From assembly GCA_012728855.1 (NCBI GenBank), contig JAAYEH010000272.1:1-33815 (forward strand): a stretch of DNA of 33,815 bases, in the 5' to 3' direction. Below are positions 1-10,370 of the stretch, piece after piece. A program made the translations under genes and the position numbers. How positions within the stretch are numbered: the first letter of the stretch is position 1; every line of letters begins with the position of its first letter. The DNA is from Rhodopirellula sp. GTDB lineage: Bacteria > Planctomycetota > Planctomycetia > Pirellulales > Thermoguttaceae. The notes under the pieces were generated by a model. The model had not been told where the DNA came from. It made no database searches and saw nothing but the letters and a program-made list of their open reading frames with translations.

Positions 1-465
1 CAAGCCATTCATCCTCCCCAACTCGGCGCAAAGGACTACTTGAAAGAAGGAAGGCATCTTCTCCTTTCCAAGTAGTGGCCCAGTTTACCTGAGCACAAAC
101 GGGTCAATTCTGCTGAGCGGCAACGCCGCTCCATGGCGAATCTTCCGATAGCCACTCGTTTCCAAGAATATGGGGAAAATAGTGGATACATCAGGATAGA
201 TCAATGGGGTGGCGCTGTATCATCCGAAAGAGGGTGTAAGCCGCAGGGTGACTTCGTGTTTTCTTGCCAGTACCGAACCGATCTTCTAAGATCCATAGAT
301 ACGGATGTTTATGCGTTTGCTGTCTGTATACCGTCGTATGCTTGTTCGTAGCTAGAGATCCGCAGGCCGGGGAAAAACAGCGCAGCCGCCATCCGCCAAG
401 GTGGAAATGGTCAGTCGGCGGCGAGGGAGCCGCTGGCTCAAGGCCAGATGCGAGGAGAGGTTGCC
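1..465. other. Non-coding or unassigned upstream region
   Basis: This stretch has visibly lower GC than the genes that follow. The short open frames in it (for example 133-351) show no recognisable domain, no good ribosome binding site and no membrane or signal pattern, so I do not call genes here. It probably holds the 3' flank of a gene outside the window and the promoter of the nine-gene run starting at 466, but I see no convincing -35/-10 pair. A hairpin-forming repeat at 35-76 is listed separately. Confidence 0.5.
35..76. repeat. Imperfect inverted repeat, possible terminator
   Basis: The arms ACTACTTG (35-42) and CAAGTAGT (69-76) are perfect complements. The inner parts are a purine run facing a pyrimidine run and can pair imperfectly around a short loop near GCAT. 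No T-tract follows, so it is not a classical intrinsic terminator. It could still end a transcript from a gene upstream of the window. Confidence 0.35.
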
Positions 466-3400
466 ATGCAGTCAGGGAGGTGCGATTATCGGCGGGTGAT
501 TAACATACTCCTGCTGGGGGTCACGCTGCTTTGTTTGACAGCAGCTAACGCTCAGAACCCGATCGCCCCCGGCGGGGTCTTGCAGCTTGGACCGCAGGAG
601 GCGGGCGACCTTGAAGCGGCCAACGGACAGAACCTCTTCGCGCCCGCGGATAGGATGTCGCTGATCCGGCTCTCCGACGCAAAAAGACTGCTTCAGCAGC
701 AGCGTTACGCAGAGGCAGTCCGTCTGTTGGGTTCCCTATTGAATGCGGAGGAAGACTATTTCTTCCAGCCCGACCGCGACAGTTCCGTTCATCGCAGCCT
801 GAAGGCGGAAGCCCAGCGACTGCTGGGAACGATGGAGCGGCAAGGCCGGGATCTGTATGAACTCGAATATGGGGCGCGAGCGCAGCGGATGCTCGCCGAT
901 GCGGCGAAGGCGGGAGATGCCGCGGGCTTGGCGGAGGTGTCGCGAAAGTTCTTTCACACCCGGGCCGGCTACGAAGCGACTTACTTGTTGGGGCTTCACT
1001 ATCTCGACCATGCCTCGCCGCTTGCCGGCGCGTTGACTCTCGGCCGACTCGAGCAGGCGTCTGCGGAGGCCAAGTCGTTCGAGCCGACCCTCTCGCTGGC
1101 CATGGCCACCTGCTGGGTTCACGCAGGTATGTATGACAACGCTCGCCGCGTGCTCAAAGATCTCCGACGGAAACATCCGGATGCGAGGGTGGAAGTGGCC
1201 GGCAAGGAAGTGCCGTTGTTCGCGAAGGAATCCGATGGCCTGGAATGGCTCGTCGCGCTGGTCGGCGCCCGGGCGGAAGGAGTTGCGGCGCGGGCGGAGC
1301 AATGGGCGATGTTTCGCGGCAACCCGGCGCGCAACGCCTCGGCGCCGGGAAGCGGTCCGCTGTTGAGTATGCGATGGCAGGTGCCGACCTACGACACTCC
1401 CTACGTGGAAACCATGCTCGGGCAGATCCGGCAGAATCACCGGCAAAGAGAGAAGGAATACCCGTTTCTTCCCGCGCTGCACCCGCTGGTTGTCAACGAC
1501 ACCGTGCTCATGCGGACGGCAAAAAACCTGCTGGCGGTCGACTTTTCGACCGGTAAACGGATCTGGGAGGTGCCGGTCGACGATCCGTTCGATTCGGTGT
1601 CGGAACTCGCCGCCGAGACTTCGCTACGGCTCTCGGCCCAGATGCAGGCGCCTCTGGGCCTGGAAGCCCGCATGTGGAGCGACGCGACCTACGGCACTTT
1701 GAGCAGCAACGGACAACTCGTCTATGCCGTTGAAGACCTCGATTTGAACTTCGCCGAATCCCCCTCGCGCCACTTGATCGTCAACGGGCAGCGCGCGGTT
1801 CGTTCCTCGGGCCCCAAGCCCTACAACCGACTGGCCGCCTACGATATTCGGAGCGGGAAGTTGAAGTGGCACATCGGCGGCTCGCGAGCGGAATTCGATC
1901 TTCCCGAAGCGGGCACATTTTTTCTGGGGCCGCCGTTGCCGCTGATGGACGAGTTGTACGTGATGGGCGAAGCAAAGGACGAGATCCGGCTGATTGCGTT
2001 GAGCGCGGACGGCGGCAAGGTGCTCTGGTCGCAGCAGTTGGCCGTGGTCGATTCGGATGTTCTGAACGATCCGCTTCGCCGTATGGGCGGCGCCTCGCCG
2101 TCGTACTCGGACGGGATCCTGGTGTGCCCAACGGCGAACCGGTCGGTGGTGGCGGTCGAGTTGGCTACCCGTTCGCTGCTGTGGGGTTATACCTATCAGG
2201 AAGAACAGTCGGTGAACCAGCGCCATATGATGTTCTTCGGGATGCAGTCGATGATGGGCGTCGACTCCGGCGGACGCTGGTCCGACGCCACCGCGACCAT
2301 TTCCGATGGTTTCGTGCTCGTCACGCCGCCGGACTCCAATCACATCCATTGCCTCAGTCTGATCGACGGCAAATTGCTGTGGAAACAGCCGCGACAAGAC
2401 GACCTTTACCTCGCCTGCGTCTACAACGGCAAAGCGATCCTTGTGGGACGGTCCCAGATTCGGGCGCTGAAGTTGGAGGACGGAGAGCCATCCTGGGACG
2501 CTAAGACCGTGGCGCTGCCGTCCGGGTCGGGCCCGAGCGGCTGGGGGTTTCTCGGCGGCGATCGCTATTACCTCCCGCTGACTTCCGCGGAGGTGTTCGC
2601 CGTCGGCCTGGACTCCGGAAAGGCGGAGCACACGTTCAAGGCGCGCGGGGGCACCGTTCCCGGAAACCTGGTCTGCTACCGGGGGCACGTCGTTTCCCAG
2701 CGGGCCGACGCCGTGGAGACGTTCTATCAACTCGACGCGCTGCGCGAGCAGGTTGATAAGCGGCTGGCGGCAAACCCGGCCGACGCGGAGGCGCTTTGCC
2801 TTCGCGGCGAGATTCTCTGGGACAACGGTCAATTGTCGGAGGCGGTTTCCGCTCTTCGAAAATCGTTGGAGTTGGCGCCCGACCCTCGCACCCGCGACCT
2901 GCTTCGCGACGCCATGTTTGCCGGCCTGCGGACCAGTTTCGCCGAATATCGCAGCCGCAAAGACGAGATCCTGGGGCTGCTCGAACGACCCGAACATCGC
3001 GCCACCTACCTGCGGCTGATGGCCATCGGCTGCCAGGAAGCCGCAGAGATTCCCTCGGCGCTGGATTTCTATGCGGAGTTGATTGATGTGGACCGACGAC
3101 ACTCCGGCATGGAACCGGTAGAGCCCTCGTTGGAAGTGTGCCGCGACCGCTGGATTCGGAGGCAGCTTGAATCGCTGCGAGAGAAGGCATCGCCCGAGGC
3201 TCAAGCCCGAATCGAGCGGATGGCCGAGTCGCAGTGGAACGAGGCTCAGGCATCGGGAAAGCTGGAAGACATGCAGCGATTTCTGGCTTACTTCGAGGGC
3301 CAGCCGATCGCGGAAGAGGCCAGGCGGGCGCTGCTAGAGCGGCTCATCGCAGGAAACTTGATGCTGGAGGCCGAATTGCTGCTCGAGCGGCGGCATCGCT

Positions 3401-5124
3401 CAGCGGATGCCGCGACGGCAGGCGCGGCGGTGGCGGAGCTTGCCGAGTTGTTCCGCGGAAAAGGACTGGCGCAAGCTTCCGCCGATTGCTACCGCTACTT
3501 GCAGCGCCGCTTTGCGGACACGGTCTGCCGGGACGGCAAGACCGGTCTCCAAATAGCGGCGTCACTTCCACCCGAAGATCCGGTCGCGGCGCTGTTGAAT
3601 GTAACTGGTCCGTGGCCGGTGGGCAAAGTCGAGGTCGAAACGACCAGTCAATCCGCCGCAGCAGCTACCATCTATAACCGATCGGTCCTCGAATACCAAG
3701 GCAGCCCGTCTCCGTTCTTCTCAGGGTTGGACATCGAGTTGCACCAGAATCCGGCAACGCTGGTGGCCCGCGATGCAATGGGAGCGGCGCAGTGGCGGTT
3801 GCCTCTGGACGACGGCGGTCAGGGGCAGTTCGCCATGAGCGCGGCGTTCATGCGGGTGGCAGTACAAGGGCACCTGCTTATCGTCTCCATGGGACAGAAG
3901 ATGATGGCCATCGATACGCTGGATCGATCGGCGGACGGTGCTCCGAAGATCCTCTGGACCCACGACCTCGAGGAGCCGGCCGGGGCGGAAACGCCGCTGC
4001 AGGTCCGGGCGCAGGGACAGGTCATCCGGCTCGGCGGCGTTATCCGGCCATGGCAGCTTGCCCGCACCGCCGACAGTCCGTTCACCACCCCCGGCGTTGT
4101 CTGCAATGAACTGGTTTGTTACCAGGAATTCCGCGATCTTGTGGCAGTGGATCCGGCCAGCGGCGAACGGCTGTGGGTGCGTCACGACATCGATCCGCAG
4201 AGTTCAGTGTTTGGCGACCGCGAGTACGTGTTTGTCGTACCGCCGAGCGAGTCGATGGCGCTGGTGCTCCGTGCGGCCGACGGCACGGTCGTGGATCGGC
4301 GCACGGTCGCGGCCCAGCGTGAAACGACGATCGGAAGGAACATGCTCGTGGTGGTCGATTTTCCCGACCGTCGCGTGGTACAGATGATCGACGCCTGGGA
4401 CAGCAGCCACGTTTGGCCCTCTCGCGAGTTCACGGGGGAGTCGCGGATTTGTCTGGTCGATAACGAGGTGGCCGGCGTGCTGGAGCCGAACGGACATTTT
4501 ACCCTGATCGATCTGGCCGATGGTCGCGCCGTGATCGACGCCAAGCTCCCGCCGCAGGATGCCGTTTCGGAGATCCATGTCTTCCGGTCGCCCGAGGGTT
4601 GCCTGCTGGTGACCAATTCTACGGAGAATCCGGCGGGGAACCTGCGAACGCAGGCGTTGCACCCGGTGGCCAGTGCCAGGATCGTTCGCGGGCGGGTGTG
4701 GGGGTTCGACGCCGGCGGCGAATTGCTCTGGCCGGAACCGGTCCTGGTCGAGAACCAGCATCTGCCCCTCAGCCAGCCCAGCCATTTGCCCGTGCTGGTG
4801 TTTGCGTGTATGGTGCAAGAGCGAGTGCTCAATGCGCCGACGCAGACGAAGACCGCCGTGATGTTCGTCGACAAGCGGACGGGCTGGCATCGCGCGGAGC
4901 AGATCGATAGTCCGACCGGCAGCTTTCATCTTGTCGGCGACCCGCAGCGGAAAACGGTGGAGATGCAGCTTCAACGCAATACGATCACGTTGACTTTTAC
5001 GGACCAGCCGTTGGAGGCGAGGGCAGACCAGGCCACAAAACAAGAGAACCGCAGCACGGTCGGCGCCGTTTTCAAGGCGATCGGCAAAGCCGCCGAGAAG
5101 GCAATTGGCGAAATCGGCCGTTGA
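466..5124 (+). CDS. Secreted PQQ-like double beta-propeller and TPR protein
   Basis: Long exported protein of about 1552 residues. The ATG at 466 is preferred over the in-frame ATG at 448 because GAGGAGAGG sits just upstream of it and it gives a compact signal peptide (basic start, hydrophobic ILLLGVTLLCLTA, then ANAQ). A helical TPR-like segment comes first. A PQQ-type propeller follows with repeated 'vvAvDxxtGkxlW' blades: LLAVDFSTGKRIW, LAAYDIRSGKLKW, LIALSADGGKVLW, IHCLSLIDGKLLW. A middle helical region carries a TPR (LCLRGEILWDNGQLSEAV), and a second propeller follows (LVAVDPASGERLW, VWGFDAGGELLW). The family usually acts as a periplasmic scaffold, as BamB does; enzymatic PQQ binding is not shown. 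It heads the nine-gene run. Its exact role is unknown. Confidence 0.88.
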   Translation: MQSGRCDYRRVINILLLGVTLLCLTAANAQNPIAPGGVLQLGPQEAGDLEAANGQNLFAPADRMSLIRLSDAKRLLQQQRYAEAVRLLGSLLNAEEDYFFQPDRDSSVHRSLKAEAQRLLGTMERQGRDLYELEYGARAQRMLADAAKAGDAAGLAEVSRKFFHTRAGYEATYLLGLHYLDHASPLAGALTLGRLEQASAEAKSFEPTLSLAMATCWVHAGMYDNARRVLKDLRRKHPDARVEVAGKEVPLFAKESDGLEWLVALVGARAEGVAARAEQWAMFRGNPARNASAPGSGPLLSMRWQVPTYDTPYVETMLGQIRQNHRQREKEYPFLPALHPLVVNDTVLMRTAKNLLAVDFSTGKRIWEVPVDDPFDSVSELAAETSLRLSAQMQAPLGLEARMWSDATYGTLSSNGQLVYAVEDLDLNFAESPSRHLIVNGQRAVRSSGPKPYNRLAAYDIRSGKLKWHIGGSRAEFDLPEAGTFFLGPPLPLMDELYVMGEAKDEIRLIALSADGGKVLWSQQLAVVDSDVLNDPLRRMGGASPSYSDGILVCPTANRSVVAVELATRSLLWGYTYQEEQSVNQRHMMFFGMQSMMGVDSGGRWSDATATISDGFVLVTPPDSNHIHCLSLIDGKLLWKQPRQDDLYLACVYNGKAILVGRSQIRALKLEDGEPSWDAKTVALPSGSGPSGWGFLGGDRYYLPLTSAEVFAVGLDSGKAEHTFKARGGTVPGNLVCYRGHVVSQRADAVETFYQLDALREQVDKRLAANPADAEALCLRGEILWDNGQLSEAVSALRKSLELAPDPRTRDLLRDAMFAGLRTSFAEYRSRKDEILGLLERPEHRATYLRLMAIGCQEAAEIPSALDFYAELIDVDRRHSGMEPVEPSLEVCRDRWIRRQLESLREKASPEAQARIERMAESQWNEAQASGKLEDMQRFLAYFEGQPIAEEARRALLERLIAGNLMLEAELLLERRHRSADAATAGAAVAELAELFRGKGLAQASADCYRYLQRRFADTVCRDGKTGLQIAASLPPEDPVAALLNVTGPWPVGKVEVETTSQSAAAATIYNRSVLEYQGSPSPFFSGLDIELHQNPATLVARDAMGAAQWRLPLDDGGQGQFAMSAAFMRVAVQGHLLIVSMGQKMMAIDTLDRSADGAPKILWTHDLEEPAGAETPLQVRAQGQVIRLGGVIRPWQLARTADSPFTTPGVVCNELVCYQEFRDLVAVDPASGERLWVRHDIDPQSSVFGDREYVFVVPPSESMALVLRAADGTVVDRRTVAAQRETTIGRNMLVVVDFPDRRVVQMIDAWDSSHVWPSREFTGESRICLVDNEVAGVLEPNGHFTLIDLADGRAVIDAKLPPQDAVSEIHVFRSPEGCLLVTNSTENPAGNLRTQALHPVASARIVRGRVWGFDAGGELLWPEPVLVENQHLPLSQPSHLPVLVFACMVQERVLNAPTQTKTAVMFVDKRTGWHRAEQIDSPTGSFHLVGDPQRKTVEMQLQRNTITLTFTDQPLEARADQATKQENRSTVGAVFKAIGKAAEKAIGEIGR

Positions 5125-5148
5125 GCCAACGAAGCTGGAGCAAAAGGA

Positions 5149-6183
5149 ATGTCCCACAGGCACGTCGTCCTCGCCATCCTGGCCGCGCTAGCGCTGGCAA
5201 CGCCCCGCGCCGCCACGGTGGCGGCTGGCGATGACCAGTCGCGGGAAAGGGTCGTCAGCCGCGGATTGGATTGGCTGGTTGCCCATCAGTCGCGTCTGGG
5301 GCGGTGGACCGCCAACAACGGGCGTTATCCCTCCGCCATCACGGCGATGGCCGGCGTGGCGTTGCTCGCCGAGGGTTCTACGACGACGCAGGGCAAGTAC
5401 GCGGCCAACATTCGCCGTGCGGTCGACTATCTCCTCACGAGGAGCTGTTCCAATGGGCTGATCGGCGAGCCGACCCAGGACGACCGCTACACCTACGGCC
5501 ACGGTTTCTCAATGCTCTTCCTTTCTCAGGTGCTGGGGGAGGAGGAAGACATCGAACGCCGCGAGCAGCTTGTGGATGTGCTCACCCGCGCCGTGGTCTT
5601 CACCGGCCGCGCCCAAACGGACGCCGGCGGCTGGGGCTATGTCAGCGCGAAAGATGGCCAGGGCTTTGACGAGGGGTCGACGACCATTACCCAGGTGCAG
5701 GGACTCCGTGGCTGCCGCAACGCCGGCATTCCCGTCCCCACGGAAATCATCGATAAGGCGATCACCTACATTCGCAACTGCTCGCTGGAAGGGGGAGCAG
5801 GCGGCGTCCAGTACAACTCCCGCGGTGGAGGGGGCAGGCCGGCCATTTCCGCGGCGGCCATCGCCTGTCTGTTCAACGCCGGCGACTACGATAGCCAGTA
5901 TGTCCCCAAATTGCTGGAATACTGCCGTAAAAACCTCGCGAATATCTCCAACCAGGGTTTTGGCCACTGGCACTACGCCCACTACTACTATTCACAGGTT
6001 CTCTACCGTGAGGGTGGATCGAATTGGACGGCGTATCGTGACAAGGTCTGCGACCGGCTTCTCCAGGAGGTGAATCCCGACGGATCCTGGAATCAGGGAT
6101 ATATCGGCCCTGTCTACACCACCGCGATCAATCTTACCATCCTACAATTAGACAATGCGGCGTTGCCAATTTACCAGCGCTGA
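5149..6183 (+). CDS. Secreted prenyltransferase/squalene-cyclase-fold repeat protein
   Basis: 344 residues with an N-terminal signal peptide ([20 protein letters not shown]). The ATG at 5149 follows GGAGCAAAAGGA. The mature part has repeated alpha-alpha hairpins with the glycine- and tryptophan-rich turns of the terpene cyclase/prenyltransferase (alpha/alpha toroid) fold: [53 protein letters not shown]. At half the length of squalene-hopene cyclase and with no DxDD catalytic motif visible, it is unlikely to be a triterpene cyclase. It lies 24 bases after the propeller gene and 34 before the MoxR gene, so is probably co-transcribed. It may bind a substrate or protein in the periplasm; that is inference. 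Confidence 0.85.
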   Translation: MSHRHVVLAILAALALATPRAATVAAGDDQSRERVVSRGLDWLVAHQSRLGRWTANNGRYPSAITAMAGVALLAEGSTTTQGKYAANIRRAVDYLLTRSCSNGLIGEPTQDDRYTYGHGFSMLFLSQVLGEEEDIERREQLVDVLTRAVVFTGRAQTDAGGWGYVSAKDGQGFDEGSTTITQVQGLRGCRNAGIPVPTEIIDKAITYIRNCSLEGGAGGVQYNSRGGGGRPAISAAAIACLFNAGDYDSQYVPKLLEYCRKNLANISNQGFGHWHYAHYYYSQVLYREGGSNWTAYRDKVCDRLLQEVNPDGSWNQGYIGPVYTTAINLTILQLDNAALPIYQR

Positions 6184-6217
6184 TTGCAGACCGGGGCACC
6201 TTCGAGGACACACCCAA

Positions 6218-7273
6218 ATGACGACAGACGGCTTTACCGCCCGGGAAACCGAGGCGATCGATCGGCTTCACGACGCCCGGCAACGGATCCTGCGGCAATT
6301 GAGCCAGGTAATTGTCGGGCAGCATCAGGTCATCGAAGAACTGCTGATCTCGCTGTTCAGCCGCGGCCACTGCCTCTTGGAGGGTGTGCCGGGGCTGGCG
6401 AAAACGCTGATGATCAGCACACTCAGCCGCACGCTCAACCTCTCCTTCAGCCGCATTCAATTCACGCCGGACCTGATGCCGGCGGACATCACCGGTACTG
6501 AGATCATCGAGGAGAACCGCTCGACGGGAAGTCGCGAGTTTCGCTTTCTCGAAGGGCCGATCTTTTCCAACGTGATCCTCGCCGACGAGATCAACCGGAC
6601 GCCGCCGAAGACACAGGCCGCCTTGTTGGAGGCGATGCAGGAGCGCCAGGTTTCCGTCGGCCGCGTCCGACACGAGTTGACCGATCCTTTTTTCGTGCTG
6701 GCGACGCAGAATCCTATCGAACAGGAAGGCACCTATCCTTTGCCGGAAGCGCAGCAGGATCGCTTCATGTTCAAAGTGTTTGTGCAGTACCCGAGCTTCG
6801 ATGAAGAATTCGAGGTCGCCCGCCGCACGACGACGCTCTTGACCGATACGGTTGAACCGGTGCTCAGCGCCGAAGAGATCCTCGAGCTGCAGCGGATCGT
6901 GCGCGAAGTTCCCGTTTCCGACCACTTGGTTCGCTACACGCTTTCTCTCGTCCGCCAGACACGGACCGGCGAGCCGGGAGTTCCTGATTTCGTCGGGGAG
7001 CAACTCAGTTGGGGCGCGGGACCGCGGGCGGTGCAGTTCTTGATCCTGGGGGGCAAAGCGCGGGCCTTGCTCCACGGCCGCACCCACGTGACGGTCGACG
7101 ACATCCGCGAGTTGGCCAAACCGGTACTTCGGCACCGCCTGGTGTTGAGCTTTACGGCCGAGAGCGATGGGGTCACACCGGACGACGTCATCGAGCGGAT
7201 CCTTCAGGCAACCCCCACCCAGGAAGACGAGTTGACCGGCGATGCCCGATTCCAGAAGATTTTTGCATCCTGA
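6218..7273 (+). CDS. MoxR-family AAA+ ATPase
   Basis: 351 residues. The ATG at 6218 is chosen because GAGGA lies about 9 bases upstream and an earlier in-frame ATG at 6155 would overlap the previous gene by 29 bases and add a non-conserved leader. Motifs: Walker A GVPGLAKT (56-63), Walker B ILADEINR (120-127), sensor 1 ATQNP (162-166), and the MoxR signature [14 protein letters not shown] after it. MoxR ATPases work in the cytoplasm as chaperones, usually paired with VWA-domain proteins, helping assembly or metal insertion of client complexes. Here the partner genes follow directly: DUF58 overlaps its 3' end by 32 bases and two more VWA proteins come after. The client is not evident from the window. 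Confidence 0.96.
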   Translation: MTTDGFTARETEAIDRLHDARQRILRQLSQVIVGQHQVIEELLISLFSRGHCLLEGVPGLAKTLMISTLSRTLNLSFSRIQFTPDLMPADITGTEIIEENRSTGSREFRFLEGPIFSNVILADEINRTPPKTQAALLEAMQERQVSVGRVRHELTDPFFVLATQNPIEQEGTYPLPEAQQDRFMFKVFVQYPSFDEEFEVARRTTTLLTDTVEPVLSAEEILELQRIVREVPVSDHLVRYTLSLVRQTRTGEPGVPDFVGEQLSWGAGPRAVQFLILGGKARALLHGRTHVTVDDIRELAKPVLRHRLVLSFTAESDGVTPDDVIERILQATPTQEDELTGDARFQKIFAS

Positions 7274-8141
7274 AGCGGTCCAGCGGATCTCGCGACTCGA
7301 CCTCCGCGCTCGCCACATCGTGGAGGGATTTCTCGCCGGAATGCACCGCAGCCCCTATTTCGGCCAGTCGGTCGAATTCCTGCAACACCGCGAGTATGCT
7401 TGGGGCGACGACCTGCGGTTCGTGGACTGGAAGGTCTGGGCAAAGCAGGACCGATTCTACGTGAAGCAATTCGAGGAAGACACGAATTTTCGTGCCACGC
7501 TGCTGGTCGACGTCTCCGGCAGCATGCGCTACGGCTCGGGACCGTTGAACAAATACGAGTACGCCGCCACCGTCGCGGTCAGCTTGGCCTACCTGCTGTT
7601 GCGACAGCAAGACGCGGTCGGCTGTATCGCTTTCGACGACCGCCTGCGGACCGCCGTTCCTCAGCGGACGAAACGAAACCACCTCGACGCCGTCATCAAG
7701 GCCCTCGGCTTGAGCGGACCCGAAAACAAGACCGATATGTACCCAATCCTCCGCGAGGTGGCCGAGACGTATCCTCGCCGTGGAGTGATGCTGCTCATCT
7801 CCGATCTGCTCACCGACCGGCCCGGCTTGTTCCGGGGGCTGAAGTTGCTGCGGAGTCGGGGGCATGACGTGATGGTGTTTCACATCCTCGACGACGACGA
7901 GATCGATTTTCCCTTCAACGGCTCGACGCGGTTCGAGGGTCTGGAGGACGCCTCTGAAATACACTGCAATCCGCGGGCGTTGCGGGAAGGCTATCTTGCC
8001 GCGCTCGCGCAGTATCTGGAAGAGATCCGCCGCGGCTGTGCGGCCATTAACCTCGATTACGTCCTTTTCCGCACCAGCCAACCGCTCGACGGCGCGCTGG
8101 CGACCTATTTGAGTCGTCGCTCGGCGATGACCCGGACTTGA
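7242..8141 (+). CDS. DUF58 domain protein with VWA-type MIDAS motif
   Basis: 299 residues starting inside the end of the MoxR gene, which suggests translational coupling. The DUF58 hallmark is clear at residues 49-80 ([20 protein letters not shown], then a conserved YVKQFEED). It is followed by a metal-ion-dependent adhesion site, DVSGSM (90-95), of a VWA-like fold. There is no signal peptide or transmembrane segment, so it should be cytoplasmic and the direct partner of the MoxR ATPase, as is usual for this pair. An [11 protein letters not shown] stretch near residue 180 provides the later conserved Asp of the fold. Confidence 0.95.
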   Translation: MPDSRRFLHPEAVQRISRLDLRARHIVEGFLAGMHRSPYFGQSVEFLQHREYAWGDDLRFVDWKVWAKQDRFYVKQFEEDTNFRATLLVDVSGSMRYGSGPLNKYEYAATVAVSLAYLLLRQQDAVGCIAFDDRLRTAVPQRTKRNHLDAVIKALGLSGPENKTDMYPILREVAETYPRRGVMLLISDLLTDRPGLFRGLKLLRSRGHDVMVFHILDDDEIDFPFNGSTRFEGLEDASEIHCNPRALREGYLAALAQYLEEIRRGCAAINLDYVLFRTSQPLDGALATYLSRRSAMTRT

Positions 8142-8144
8142 GCC

Positions 8145-10370
8145 ATGGCCACCTTCGTTTACCCGGCACTACTATGGGGACTGGCGCTGGTCGGCATTCC
8201 CGTGTTGATCCATTTGATCAACATGATGCGCCATCGTCGCGTGCCGTGGGCGGCAATGGAGTTTCTACTGGCAAGCCAGAAGAAGAACCGCACGCGGGTG
8301 CTCTTGAAGCAACTTCTCCTGCTCGCCACCCGCATGGTCGCCGTGGCGTTGGTGGTGCTGCTGCTGGCGCAGCCGATGCTCCGCAACCAGTTGGGGCGCT
8401 GGATCGGCGGCAGCAAGACGCACCACATCGTGCTGCTGGATGACAGCTATTCGATGTCGGACCGGTGGGCGGACTCCAGCGCAATGGACGACGCCAAGTC
8501 GGTCGTTCTTCGCATCGGCGAAGAGGCCGCCCGCCAGGTGCAACCGCAGACGTGTACGCTGCTGCGGTTTTCGCGGGTCGGCCGTCCGTCGCTCGGCACG
8601 CAGCCCGATTTGCTGGAGGAGCCGGTCGGCGCGGATTTTGTCGAGAGCTTGCGGCGAATCGTCGAGCCGCTGGAGCCGTCCCAAACGGCGGCAGGCCCGA
8701 TCCCGGCAATGGAAGCCGTCGCTCAGTTGCTGGGCGATTCCGACGATGAGAATCGCGTCGTGTATCTCGTCAGCGACTTCCGCGCCCCTCAATGGGAGGA
8801 CGCCGCTGAAGTGAAGCGCGAGCTGGCCAGGCTGGAATCGGGAGGGGCGAGGCTCCACTTGATCCACTGCGTCGATGCGATGCGCCCCAATCTTGCCATT
8901 GCCTCGCTGCGACCCGATTCCGGCACCCGCGCCGCGGGCGTGCCGCTGTTTCTGGAAGTGACGGTGCGGAATTTCGGCACCGCGGCGGTCCGCAACGTCC
9001 CCGTCTTTCTCGAAGCGGACGGCCTGGCGCGGCCCGCCGTCACCATTGCCGAAATCCCCGCGGGCAAGACGGCGGCGGAGCGGTTCCCCGTCCAGTTCAC
9101 CACGGCGGGCGAGCATCGCATCACCGCGCGGCTGGAGAGCGACTCCGTTGACGCGGACAACTTCCGCTATGCGGTGCTCGATTTCCCGCTTGCCGTGCCG
9201 GTGCTGCTGGTCGACGGCAATCCGGCGTCGACCGACGCGGGATATGTCCGGGCGGCGCTCGATCCGGGAGGGCCGGTGACCACCGGCATTCGGCCGCGGA
9301 TCGAGGGCCCTCGTTACCTCAATGCCAATCCACTGGAGCCGTTTCGAGCGATCTGGATCATGAACGTGGAGCGGCTCGACCGCTCGGCTGTAGAGGCCCT
9401 CCAGCGCTACGTCCAGCACGGAGGCGGACTGGCGTTTTTTCTCGGCGAACGATCGTCGGCATCGTGGATCAACGAGGAACTTTGGCGCGAAGGGAAGGGG
9501 TTGTTTCCATCGCCGCTTGAATCGCCGGCCCAACTGCTGGTCGACCGGCTTCAGAAGGCGCCGGATCTGAAGGTCGGCGATCATCCGATCTTTCAGGTCT
9601 TCGCCGGCCAGCGCAACAGCTTCCTCGCCATGGTCATCGTCGACCGTTATTTCGCAGTGCCGACGTCGTGGGAAGCCCGGCGGCCCTCCTCGACCCAAGT
9701 CATTGCGCGGTTGCGCAACGGGGCGCCGCTGGCGGTCGAGAAGACGTTCGGCAAGGGGCGCGTGGTGGCTTTTTTGACCAGCGCCGCGCCGACCTGGAAC
9801 AATTGGGCTCGCAACAATCCCAGCTTTGTCGTGGCGATGCTGGAACTGCAATCGTTTCTCGCTGGCGAGGATGCCGACGCCGGCTCCCGCCTCGTCGGAG
9901 CGCCTTTGCCGTTGAAGCTCGATCCGGCCGTCTATACTCCCCAGGTCGGATTTCTCGGTTCCGACGCCGCCGCACCGCCGATCGACGCCGCCGAAGCGAC
10001 TGCCTCGGCGGATGGCTCGTGGTCCCTGACGCTTGCCGGCGCCGACCGCAGCGGGTTTTACACCGCCGCCCTGACGCGCACCGATGGCGCCCGGGAAGAT
10101 CGCTTCTACGCCTTCAATGTGGATCCGGCCGAGGGCGATCTGAGGACGATGGACAGTTCGGCGTTGGCGGCCCGACTCGACGGGCTTCATTACCGCTACG
10201 ATCAGGCGGCCGGATTCCAGGCTGCCACGGAGGAACTGACCGGCTACGATCTCGCGGAGCCGTTGCTCTACTTGTTGGTGCTGCTACTGGTCGGCGAACA
10301 GATGCTGGCGTGGTCGGCGAGCTACCATCCCTCGCCGCGACGGCAGTTGGCCGAGGGAGGTGCGCAGTGA
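8145..10370 (+). CDS. BatA-type membrane protein with VWA domain
   Basis: 741 residues. The N-terminus matches the BatA/'aerotolerance regulator N-terminal' pattern: a first membrane helix, then RHRRVPWAAMEFLLASQKKN, then a second helix (about 57-77). A VWA-like domain follows with intact MIDAS DDSYSM (99-104) and SDFRAP as a later loop. Next come a beta-rich CARDB-like section (LFLEVTVRNFGTAAVRNVPVFL is typical) and a glutamine-amidotransferase-like alpha/beta part (IWIMNVERLD...YVQHGGGLAFFLG). A final membrane helix lies near the C-terminus (LLYLLVLLLVGEQML). The domain order suggests a membrane-anchored component with large extracytoplasmic or cytoplasmic faces. It starts 3 bases after DUF58 and overlaps the next gene by 4. 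Confidence 0.92.
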   Translation: MATFVYPALLWGLALVGIPVLIHLINMMRHRRVPWAAMEFLLASQKKNRTRVLLKQLLLLATRMVAVALVVLLLAQPMLRNQLGRWIGGSKTHHIVLLDDSYSMSDRWADSSAMDDAKSVVLRIGEEAARQVQPQTCTLLRFSRVGRPSLGTQPDLLEEPVGADFVESLRRIVEPLEPSQTAAGPIPAMEAVAQLLGDSDDENRVVYLVSDFRAPQWEDAAEVKRELARLESGGARLHLIHCVDAMRPNLAIASLRPDSGTRAAGVPLFLEVTVRNFGTAAVRNVPVFLEADGLARPAVTIAEIPAGKTAAERFPVQFTTAGEHRITARLESDSVDADNFRYAVLDFPLAVPVLLVDGNPASTDAGYVRAALDPGGPVTTGIRPRIEGPRYLNANPLEPFRAIWIMNVERLDRSAVEALQRYVQHGGGLAFFLGERSSASWINEELWREGKGLFPSPLESPAQLLVDRLQKAPDLKVGDHPIFQVFAGQRNSFLAMVIVDRYFAVPTSWEARRPSSTQVIARLRNGAPLAVEKTFGKGRVVAFLTSAAPTWNNWARNNPSFVVAMLELQSFLAGEDADAGSRLVGAPLPLKLDPAVYTPQVGFLGSDAAAPPIDAAEATASADGSWSLTLAGADRSGFYTAALTRTDGAREDRFYAFNVDPAEGDLRTMDSSALAARLDGLHYRYDQAAGFQAATEELTGYDLAEPLLYLLVLLLVGEQMLAWSASYHPSPRRQLAEGGAQ

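Noticed and set aside
200..290. Possible riboswitch upstream of the propeller gene
   Set aside because: Short conserved-looking strings such as AAGCCGCAGGG appear, but I could not build the paired core of any known class.
133..351. Small plus-strand open frame of 72 codons
   Set aside because: No binding site, no homologous pattern, no signal or membrane segment; it overlaps another equally weak frame.
1624..3204. 526-codon open frame on the minus strand
   Set aside because: It lies fully antisense to the propeller/TPR gene, which has clear domains. The peptide is rich in Arg, Pro and Gly, as expected of a shadow frame in GC-rich DNA.
5149..6183. Squalene-hopene cyclase
   Set aside because: It is exported, about half the expected length and lacks a visible DxDD catalytic motif.
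8265..10190. 641-codon open frame on the minus strand
   Set aside because: Antisense to the BatA-like gene; no recognisable motif and composition typical of a complementary frame.
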